Source of the DNA: CAMCXE01 sp046347475 | GTDB lineage: Bacteria > Pseudomonadota > Gammaproteobacteria > Pseudomonadales > Cellvibrionaceae | Length of the DNA: 64,000 nt | NCBI GenBank assembly: GCA_046347475.1 | Contig: JAXMGD010000002.1 | Location: 124,001-188,000 of the forward strand | Direction: 5' to 3' | Shown here: positions 17,129 to 24,003 of the stretch, one piece after another | Numbering within the stretch: position 1 is the stretch's first letter | Layout of the letters: each line of letters starts with the position of its first letter | Position numbers and translations under genes: made by a program | The notes under the pieces: generated by a model | Seen by the model: only the letters and a program-made list of their open reading frames with translations | What the model was told of the DNA's origin: nothing | Databases searched by the model: none

Positions 17129-17482
17129 AAATCTCTGCGGTCCCTTAGTGAAAGCGCCTAGGTTTGAATCTGCACCGCATTTGATTAATGCGGGCGCAAG
17201 TATTCTTCCTCGTGAAAAAGCTGTCAGGAGCATCTTGAGTAACTATGCGGTACGTGTTTTTTAGCTTCCTCAGCCAGGCAAGTGTTTAATTAACGATAAT
17301 CCCACATGCGTAATTGCTTCGCGGTGTAGCCGTAATGGATGAGGGTTATTTCAGACCGTCAAAAGGAGGGATCTTTTTGACGAGCCTACATGGATGTATT
17401 CACGGCGCGTCTGAAATAACCCTTATCCATTAATGCGATGGGGCATCAGATCCTTAAACTTCAAATACAACTAGAATTTGCT
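17129..17482. other. Intergenic region at the end of the unknown cluster
   Basis: About 350 bp between convergent genes. It contains repeat family 1 copy 2 (17331-17436) and no supportable gene. No classical U-tailed terminator was seen for the cluster; the repeat's stem-loop may serve that role. Confidence 0.5.
17331..17436 (+). repeat. Dispersed palindromic repeat family 1, copy 2
   Basis: Left arm AATGGATGAGGGTTATTTC and reverse complement of right arm AATGGATAAGGGTTATTTC match at all but one position, although both differ from the usual family arm (AATGAATACACATCATTTC) at about seven positions. The core GTCAAAAGGAGGGATCTTTT, TTGACGAGCCTACATGGATG is typical. This is the clearest case of arm co-variation. 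Confidence 0.85.
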
Positions 17483-18334
17483 TTAGCGCCAAATACAATA
17501 GGGTGTTGGCGAAGGCAGCATTGTTTTGCTGCGCTCGGTGAGCATAGGGCCACACGCAGCTTTTTCATACTGGGCGGTATAGGTTTTACCCTCGGGTGAC
17601 GAGAGAATACTCATATTGATACGGTTCTCCTGCACGTCATACTGATATGAATACTGCCTACGAGAAGAATAATTAGGATCAAAGCTATTCGAGCCAGTAA
17701 TGGTGACACTTTTTAATTCAGCGTTGTTGGCATACTCCAAAACAGAATCGCTAAAAAGAAATGGTTCGCCCTTTTCGTTGAGCGTATAGCCTAAAGAGCG
17801 AGTTACAAAACCCGCCGCATTAAATGTGCGCTCATAACGAGTCACATTTATAGGTGCAACAGGCGTCATAGCATCAGGTTGCGAGGGTTGGTTTGAATCA
17901 GGCGGATTTACCCCAAACCAAATCGGCTCACCCGTAGAACCTGAGTTAGACCAATCCGGCGCAGTATTCCATATGAACTGCACATCAAAATACTGCCGAT
18001 CAATGGCAATAATTTCCGCGCCAGTGGCGGCAGAAATCAACTTTATTGACCAGCTGGCCGCATCCACATTGGTGTACTCATAGGTGGTTACCAACTGCCC
18101 ATTCTGTCGCACCTGGGCACTGCTTATTTCTCCGTTATTACTATATAAGTAATAAATTTTTTGCTCGTGAGGGATAAGCATATCGTCAATATCCACATCA
18201 GCGCTCACTAAGCGATAGCTGGTTAAACCTCTATCCATCGCACTGCTATTATTAGCAGCATTAGATGAGGATTTGTTACAGGCAACTAACACACTGCCGC
18301 ACACCAGCAATAAACCAATTTTAATAATATCCAT
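17483..18334 (-). CDS. Hypothetical lipoprotein
   Basis: 283 residues with a lipoprotein signal peptide: MDIIKIGLLLVCGSVLVAC, the lipobox LVAC placing the lipidated Cys at residue 19, then a Ser/Asn linker. The mature part is rich in Tyr, Ser and Asn with beta-strand character (YRLVSADVDIDDMLIPHEQ, YERTFNAAGFVTRSLGYTLN, RRQYSYQYDVQENRINMSI), as in YD/RHS-like or DUF4595-type proteins that parse pairs of strands. I do not recognise a specific family. It converges with the unknown cluster and has a free promoter region upstream. Periplasmic or outer-membrane location is likely. Confidence 0.7.
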   Translation of the reverse strand: MDIIKIGLLLVCGSVLVACNKSSSNAANNSSAMDRGLTSYRLVSADVDIDDMLIPHEQKIYYLYSNNGEISSAQVRQNGQLVTTYEYTNVDAASWSIKLISAATGAEIIAIDRQYFDVQFIWNTAPDWSNSGSTGEPIWFGVNPPDSNQPSQPDAMTPVAPINVTRYERTFNAAGFVTRSLGYTLNEKGEPFLFSDSVLEYANNAELKSVTITGSNSFDPNYSSRRQYSYQYDVQENRINMSILSSPEGKTYTAQYEKAACGPMLTERSKTMLPSPTPYCIWR

Positions 18335-19185
18335 AGAATAAAAAATGCAACCTCAATCAAATTAAAAATCAAGAATTTCACGCCAGCTCAAGTCTTACTC
18401 AGTTTCTCGGCTGATACAAATCAACACCCGGTAGGCAAAGCCCCTACCGGTATTTCAGGCATTGTAGCCGTGTCCTTTTCCCCGCACCAAACAGACACTG
18501 TGCAAACGCCGAGCAGTGTTACAAAAGCACGAACCAATTACCACTTAGGTCAGATAATTCCCGGTATGATCCTGCCGGTAAGCGAACCCATAACCTAATG
18601 TTGGCCAAACGCCGCAAGGGAAAATAAAGCAATTACGCGGGCATGTTAGCGATAAAAGCGGCATGCAGAATACGCGTATAACAATAGCCTACAGATGCAA
18701 ACCAGCGGTTTTTAAACTCACGTTGCGCGCCCGCGCCAAAAGCACAAATCGTTTTGTGCGCTGGCAGGATGCGGCAGGCGCCAGCATCTCCACTCAGGCT
18801 ATTTACACCTATACAGTGCCCAATGCAGCCAGCACGCTCACAGCGGTATTCAATTAGATTGGTTGCCGGTTTTTATTTTTAAACCCTTGCGGGCAAATGC
18901 GGCAAGTGGAAGCATAGACAGTGCAAAAAAAGAGCCTGCGGTGAAGCCCTAGGTGCTTTTGAAACAAGCAATCACAAAACTTTCAATAATTAAGAAGAGT
19001 TTTCTTAATAAGAACTCTGTGAAAAATAGATCACCAAGATCCATTTTGTCGCCGAGTTATTAAGAACGTAGAAAATCAAATAGCAATCATTGATCGCTGT
19101 AAAAACCCTATTCTAGTGCGCATAGGTTATGTAATTATTGGCTTTGAGAACATCCAGGCTCCGCATGACACTTAGGCAGAATCAG
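18335..19185. other. Intergenic region with a gene remnant
   Basis: About 850 bp. It includes a GC-rich hairpin (CCGGTAGG and CCTACCGG, 18428-18450) and the remnant described at 18663-18857. The remainder shows no gene, and the AT-rich part near 18960-19100 shows nothing recognisable. Confidence 0.5.
18663..18857 (+). pseudogene. Remnant of an InlB-type beta-repeat protein (C-terminal fragment)
   Basis: The 64-residue open frame reads like the end of a divergent InlB B-repeat domain: FKLTLRARAKSTNRFVRWQD, AIYTYTVPNAASTLTAVFN, with the typical F-x-R/G-W and T-L-T-A-V-F pattern. There is no signal peptide, ribosome site or upstream domain, and such repeats occur at the ends of large secreted proteins. 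It is probably what is left of a deleted extracellular gene. Confidence 0.45.
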
Positions 19186-19989
19186 TTACCCACTCTGGGC
19201 CGCCCCATGTGCCTCGCGCCACGCCTGCGCAAGCTGCACCGCCAATTCATGGTAGCGCTTAGTGTGGGGCGAGGACATTTTAAGTAGATTTTTAATAAGT
19301 GCAGCACCAAACCAGCCCGTTGACCAACCAATCGCGTCGTTATGGTCAAAACCCTCCCATACGGAATAAACCCTATTACCCCCTACTGCCGAATTGAAAG
19401 GCACAACCCCGTCATTGGGCTCGTGATTTAATGTACCTATAGCTTGAGACAGGGCAAATAATTGAGAATTTTTAAAAAAGCCTTTATCGCGCAAAGTGCA
19501 GGCAATGGCCTGATAATTCACCCAATCTTGATTGGCGTCTTGCAATTGATCGCGAGTAGTTAAATCATTTATTGCACCAGTGGATTGCTCGAGCGCTGCG
19601 CGCACATGTTTTGGAATTAAGGCCAATAATGTGGAATTTTTTCCCAGTACAGCATCGGCAACCGGTGAGCCATAGTGAGGGGTTGCAATGGTGATGAGTT
19701 TTTTAATGCATGTGCCTATCTGAAACCGTGCAATAACCCGGCGAGCATCAAGCCCACCCATGCTATGGGCCACCACATAGATATCACCGCCATCATTCCA
19801 GCGTTTTGCGAGTTTTTCCGCCAATTGGTTACTGCGCACCTCCAGAGAACCTAAGGGGTCAACCGTTGGCTCAAACACCTCAAACCCCTGTTTCTCAAAA
19901 ATTGCCCGCACACCATTAAAATAGTTAATCCCAAAATCGAACCTATCCGTTCCAAAACCTAAAATGCCGTGAGCAAGCACAAGACGCAT
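19186..19989 (-). CDS. Alpha/beta hydrolase, triacylglycerol lipase-like
   Basis: 267 residues with the lipase fold signature: oxyanion region VLAHGILGFG at the very N-terminus, nucleophile elbow AHSMGG (serine near residue 94), then TIATPHYGSP, an acidic residue in NDGVVPF, and a late His in GFDHNDAIG. This resembles the Burkholderia/Pseudomonas lipase and palmitoyl-thioesterase-like families. There is no signal peptide, so it is either cytoplasmic or exported by another route; no lipase foldase gene is adjacent. Substrate cannot be told from sequence. The start ATG at 19989 is directly in front of the first beta strand. Confidence 0.85.
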   Translation of the reverse strand: MRLVLAHGILGFGTDRFDFGINYFNGVRAIFEKQGFEVFEPTVDPLGSLEVRSNQLAEKLAKRWNDGGDIYVVAHSMGGLDARRVIARFQIGTCIKKLITIATPHYGSPVADAVLGKNSTLLALIPKHVRAALEQSTGAINDLTTRDQLQDANQDWVNYQAIACTLRDKGFFKNSQLFALSQAIGTLNHEPNDGVVPFNSAVGGNRVYSVWEGFDHNDAIGWSTGWFGAALIKNLLKMSSPHTKRYHELAVQLAQAWREAHGAAQSG

Positions 19990-20656
19990 ACATTAATCCT
20001 ATTAATCCGAATCTAATAAAGGCCTCACCATACCACATCGGCCACAAAAATAAATGCGCCGTATAAAACCTGCAGGCTCAAAGGCATGTACGATTAAAAC
20101 ACCTCTGATCAACGCCAAACCTGGGCTCTGTTCATTATCATAAGGAATTTTCTGAGCAAGACGGCATTCATGCAACAGAATCTGGCAGATCCATAGGCAG
20201 TCACAACTTAATCATAGTGTCGAGAATATCAAAGACGCAGAAAGTTGATATGCACCCCATCAATGCGTGGAAATTAACAAAACGAGCCATCAGCCGTAGA
20301 TTAGCAACAGTTCTGTTAAAAAACTTGCGCAAGCGCACTAACCTGCACCCAATAAGCTGGCACTTGTTGCAAAATAAATTACACTAGCAGCCTATTAAAA
20401 ACATGGCTATATCTTAAATATCGTATTACGCCCGCCGCATCACCGTGCATAGGCCGCGCCCAGAATGAACCTGAGCAGTAACCCATGAAATCAACCGGAA
20501 CTGAACAATTTACGTCTAAGGCGCGTAAATGTATTCCAGGTTTTTTCAAAAGCAGCCGAATTTCTCACGGTCGCACAGGCATGGGCTCTTGCCAACACAC
20601 ATATTAAAAAAGCAAAACAGAGAATTAACAAAAAGCCCCTTACATTTGGAAAATTT
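19990..20656. other. Intergenic region, nothing identified
   Basis: About 670 bp between divergent genes. No open frame with a ribosome site or family resemblance, no member of the dispersed repeats. A string TGGCACTTGTTGCA near 20358 resembles a sigma-54 site but has the wrong spacing. Confidence 0.45.
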
Positions 20657-21451
20657 ATGAGGCCTAGATTAGTGACACTTATTGCAGCGGCTGGGCTCAG
20701 TGCCTGCGGTGGTACTTCCGTAAAATTAACGCCACCTGCCAGCAACCCCTTGAATGATACTGGCGTTACTCAATGCCGGACGGGCATTGGTGATATAGGC
20801 CAATGTGAGCGCCTGGGAGCGCAAGGACAGGATGCTCAATATGGCCGAGACGCACAGGTTTTGAAGGCGGCTTTATTTAAACAAGGCGGCGGTACTGCAG
20901 GCTTTGATTTTACTAAAATCGGCCATAAGGGTGAAAAACTCACCATACAAAACCAAGCCTGGCAAGAAAGCGGCAATGAGGCACTCGGTACGCGTTGGGA
21001 TTGCGTACAGGATAATCACACCGGATTAGTCTGGGAGGTTAAATCCAGCGAGCCGACAAGCCTGCATTACGATGGGGATACCTTCAGCTGGTACGCACCG
21101 AATGACGCGCGCAACGGCGGTGTGCCCGGCGGCCAAGACCTCGGTACTTGCAATCAAAAGCCCTGTGATAGCGAACATTTTATTCAGCGGATAAATCAAG
21201 AAAAACTCTGCGGCAAAAATAATTGGCGCCTGCCTACACCGGGTGAACTCTTATCCATAATTGACCAAAGCCAAACCAACCCGGCGGTTGATACACACTA
21301 TTTTCCCAACCTGTCTTTTAATGCCCACTGGACAGCACAAACCCATGCGGAGCGCACCGATGCGGCCTGGTATGTTTATTTTACCGCAGGCGATAATGGC
21401 GTTATCGCAAAAACCAGTGTGGCCAATATTCTTGTTGTCAGCGGGAATTAA
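20657..21451 (+). CDS. DUF1566 (Lcl-type) lipoprotein
   Basis: 264 residues with a lipoprotein signal: MRPRLVTLIAAAGLSAC, lipobox LSAC. The C-terminal ~130 residues match DUF1566, found in Legionella collagen-like proteins: DNHTGLVWEVK, KNNWRLPTPGELLSIIDQSQ, NPAVDTHYFPN, HWTAQTH, AWYVYFTAGDNGV. These domains have a C-type-lectin-like character and sit on cell-surface proteins. A second DUF1566 gene follows after 5 bp, so the two are co-expressed. Exact role unknown. Confidence 0.85.
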   Translation: MRPRLVTLIAAAGLSACGGTSVKLTPPASNPLNDTGVTQCRTGIGDIGQCERLGAQGQDAQYGRDAQVLKAALFKQGGGTAGFDFTKIGHKGEKLTIQNQAWQESGNEALGTRWDCVQDNHTGLVWEVKSSEPTSLHYDGDTFSWYAPNDARNGGVPGGQDLGTCNQKPCDSEHFIQRINQEKLCGKNNWRLPTPGELLSIIDQSQTNPAVDTHYFPNLSFNAHWTAQTHAERTDAAWYVYFTAGDNGVIAKTSVANILVVSGN

Positions 21452-21456
21452 CGCAG

Positions 21457-21978
21457 ATGAAATATTTAGCCTTTATTGCAAGCCTCACCTGCACCCTTAA
21501 CACCTGGGCAAGCTGCAACCCTGACCTTCCCTTAACAACCCCCGATTCACAATTTGAACTGCGCGCTGGCGGCACCATGGTGCGAGATAATAAAACGGGT
21601 CTCATTTGGCAACGCTGTGCTGCGAGCTTTGTGTGGGACATGGCAAATAATCGCTGCACCATAAGTCTAGGCTCCAGCATCAGTAGGTGGTCTACGGCCT
21701 TATCCAGCGCAGGCTTAAATCGTCTCGGCGGGTTTAGCAACTGGCGATTGCCCAATAAAAAAGAACTAGCGTCGCTAATTGAATACAGCTGCACTCAACC
21801 GGCAATTAATAGCCGAATATTTCCCAACACACCCAGCGGATATTTTTGGACATCCACACCCGTGAATTACGCTGATAGTTTTAATGTGTGGTATGTGAAT
21901 TTCACAGCGGGTGATTACGGAAGCCTTGATGCGATTACACATTTTGCCAATACACGCCTAGTGCGCGATGAAGAGTAA
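21457..21978 (+). CDS. DUF1566 (Lcl-type) secreted protein
   Basis: 173 residues with a Sec signal peptide (MKYLAFIASLTCTLNTWA then S-C). The rest is one DUF1566 domain: MVRDNKTGLIWQRC, FSNWRLPNKKELASLIEY, QPAINSRIFPN, YFWTSTPV, WYVNFTAGDYG, ending LVRDEE. It begins 5 bp after the previous DUF1566 lipoprotein. Five Cys residues suggest disulfides outside the cytoplasm. The pair probably arose by duplication. It is followed by palindromic repeat copy 3. Confidence 0.83.
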   Translation: MKYLAFIASLTCTLNTWASCNPDLPLTTPDSQFELRAGGTMVRDNKTGLIWQRCAASFVWDMANNRCTISLGSSISRWSTALSSAGLNRLGGFSNWRLPNKKELASLIEYSCTQPAINSRIFPNTPSGYFWTSTPVNYADSFNVWYVNFTAGDYGSLDAITHFANTRLVRDEE

Positions 21979-22045
21979 ATTCACTCAACGCGGCTGACAC
22001 ATTCAAATAAAAAACACCCCTGAATTAATTAGGCAAGCGCTCATT

Positions 22046-22180
22046 ACTAGCTGTACGAAAGCAATGAATGCACATCATTTCAGACCGTCAAAAAGAGAGA
22101 CCTTTTTGACGAGCCTACACGAATGTATTCACGGTGTATCTGAAATGATGTGCATTCATTGCTGGTACCTAAGTAGTAGG
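22046..22180 (+). repeat. Dispersed palindromic repeat family 1, copy 3
   Basis: Core arms GCAATGAATGCACATCATTT and the inverted ATGATGTGCATTCATTGC are a perfect match of about 24 bp (22061 to 22162), with outer flanks ACTAGCTGTACG on the left and GGTACCTAAGTAGTAGG on the right. The central hairpin is GTCAAAAAGAGAGACCTTTT. An apparent coding frame starting at 22064 is made by this repeat. Confidence 0.9.
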
Positions 22181-22190
22181 TTTTTCAAAG

Positions 22191-22217
22191 CCGTCGCAGG
22201 TAGGAAGCCTGCGACGG
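22191..22217. repeat. Perfect GC-rich hairpin
   Basis: CCGTCGCAGG and CCTGCGACGG form a perfect 10-bp stem with a 7-base loop, 10 bp beyond repeat copy 3. Related GC-rich strings (GCCGTCGCGTGCATGG) occur near 53845, so it may belong to a REP-like class. It has no U-tract and is not a classic terminator. Confidence 0.6.
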
Positions 22218-22363
22218 AGCCACATATTTTTGAAGGGCGCCTCAAGAAATTCAATTTTCGTGATGCTTGCAAAGTATTTTCGCGCAGACGACAGCATGGA
22301 TGCAGAACGACCCCAAGGGTGGCAATGTCATTAAATTAAGAATAGTCTGATTAGAAATCTGCC

Positions 22364-22440
22364 GTAGGGGCGCCCAAACCTCTGGGGCTACTGATATTTT
22401 TTGGCCACCAACATTGGGCGACCACAAGGGTCGCCCCTAC
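22364..22440. repeat. Palindromic element with GTAGGGGCG ends
   Basis: Outer arms GTAGGGGCG and CGCCCCTAC enclose an inner perfect stem GGGCGACC-ACAA-GGGTCGCCC. This is the look of widespread short palindromic units in bacterial intergenic DNA. Only one copy was found here. It lies in the ~750 bp region between the DUF1566 and DUF1552 genes. Confidence 0.6.
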
Positions 22441-22519
22441 ACATTCCCTTAACCTAATGACTTTGCCATGGGTGGGGACGGTAGAATTTCATCGGGAATA
22501 AAATCGAAAACAACGCAGG

Positions 22520-22590
22520 CGCCAAAGCCGAAAAACCAAAGTCGAAAAACCAAAGTCAAGAAACCAAAGTCGAGGACGCCAAAGCCGAAG
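22520..22590. repeat. Degenerate 14-15 bp tandem repeats
   Basis: Four to five imperfect units related to CCAAAGTCGAAAAA, with variants CCAAAGCCGAAAAA and CCAAAGTCAAGAAA. The block is in non-coding DNA downstream of the DUF1552 gene. It may be a decayed minisatellite; no function suggested. Confidence 0.5.
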
Positions 22591-22725
22591 AAGGGAATTT
22601 ATGCGGTATAAATGACCGACTGGACACGAAAAAACCCGAGCGAGGGCGCGATAAGTGGATTTGCCGAGGTGCCCATAAAAAACTCAAACATGCAGAGCTT
22701 TTATGGGCACACCAAGCGCAGTTTT

Positions 22726-23967
22726 TTAGGCCTCTAATTTAACCCCCGGTAACCCCATACGGTTAATAATGGATTCCATAAAGGTTTTATGGGAACCGCC
22801 GCTAGTAGCCTTGGCCGAAAAACCAGCCATTTTTGATGCCGCTAAAAAGGGCGCGCCAGCCAAACCGTGGTTGCCATCGCCCATATCCGTCACCTGCACA
22901 AATACCGTAGTATTAATTAATGCCTGGCCATCTGGCCCCTTGGTTTTCATTAATTGCTCAATAAAATAGGCGGGCACTTGACCTAATAAGCCCACCACTT
23001 TGGCAGTGTTTAAATCATTACCGCTGTGGGAAAAATTATGATGATTCAGGCTATCTTGTATATTCTGCCCGCCCACAATACGCCCCTGGGGAAACCAGCC
23101 AGCCTGATCGGTACTTAATTGAATAGTAGCCACATTAGTAAGCCCACATTTTAATGCGGCAATAATAATATCCGATACCGCTTTGCCTTCATCCACTATG
23201 TGGGGTTTAGTGGAAGCCGGATAAGAAAATACCGCCGGGGTTTTGCACTCAGCACTGGTATCCACAGACGCCGTAGCAGCGGCTTTAATTCGCGCCTCGA
23301 TAGCGGCGAGGGATTGCTGGTGCGCCTGAATGCGGTCGTATTCATCAGCGCTGAGTTTTTTACGCAATGAAGCCAGTGCATCCTGGCTCATTTTAAAGGC
23401 GCGCACATAAGAATCGTCGTTATTATTAGCAGGTGGCGCACCGCTGAATAAGGCTTTATAAAGTTTTTCTGGCCCATCGATGTTACTTGCGCCCTGCCGC
23501 GCTTCGCGGGTAAATAATTCGCCGCCCGCTGATTGCACACCGGCGCGAATAATTTTGTAGGGCGCCGTTAAAAATTGCTGGGCAAAATAACCGTCCACCG
23601 TATTTTGGCAGGAGTCATTATAAGAGGCCATGGAGCGCCAAGTATTACCGTGGCCGCCGTTGCCCATATCCACCTGGCTAAACTCACACACACTGGCTAC
23701 TGGTGCGTAAAACTCAGTGGCAATATTCATTTCCGTTTGTGATTTAGGCAACCATTTACCCGGTGGTGCGCCGTTGGGTAAATACATAAACACAATACGT
23801 TTATTGGGCACGTCCGCCGCCTGTGCATAACGACTGGCCAGAGTACCGGCCAATAAAGGCATGGCGCGGTATAACGTAGATGATACACCCAGCTTGGTGA
23901 GCATATCTAAAAAATGGCGGCGCTCGCGGTTGGCGCTGCGTTCAGATTTTAAAATGTCGCGATTCAT
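22726..23967 (-). CDS. DUF1552 family exported protein with Tat-like signal
   Basis: DUF1552 proteins are secreted and almost always paired with multidomain DUF1592/DUF1588/DUF1585 cytochrome-like proteins; their biochemical role is unknown. ATG 23967 has GAGG nine bases upstream and is preferred over 23982. The N-terminus has RERRHFLDMLTKLG followed by a hydrophobic stretch and AQA, a twin-arginine signal pattern. Family blocks include RIVFMYLPNGAPPGKWLP, the MGNGGHGN region, and MGDGNHGLAGAPFLAA with SGGSHKTFMESI near the end. The start is ~36 bp after the stop of the upstream partner gene, so the pair is an operon. Many His/Asp/Asn residues suggest metal binding, by inference. Confidence 0.85.
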   Translation of the reverse strand: MNRDILKSERSANRERRHFLDMLTKLGVSSTLYRAMPLLAGTLASRYAQAADVPNKRIVFMYLPNGAPPGKWLPKSQTEMNIATEFYAPVASVCEFSQVDMGNGGHGNTWRSMASYNDSCQNTVDGYFAQQFLTAPYKIIRAGVQSAGGELFTREARQGASNIDGPEKLYKALFSGAPPANNNDDSYVRAFKMSQDALASLRKKLSADEYDRIQAHQQSLAAIEARIKAAATASVDTSAECKTPAVFSYPASTKPHIVDEGKAVSDIIIAALKCGLTNVATIQLSTDQAGWFPQGRIVGGQNIQDSLNHHNFSHSGNDLNTAKVVGLLGQVPAYFIEQLMKTKGPDGQALINTTVFVQVTDMGDGNHGLAGAPFLAASKMAGFSAKATSGGSHKTFMESIINRMGLPGVKLEA

Positions 23968-24003
23968 TGAGCTAATCCTCATTTTATCAAGTACGCAGCT
24001 GCG

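Noticed and set aside
20350..20375. Sigma-54 promoter (TGGCACTTGTTGCA)
   Set aside because: Distance between the GG and GC elements is two bases short of the required spacing.
22064..22339. 91-codon frame starting MNAHHFR
   Set aside because: Its first ~35 codons are repeat family 1 copy 3; the same peptide is generated by other copies in non-coding DNA.
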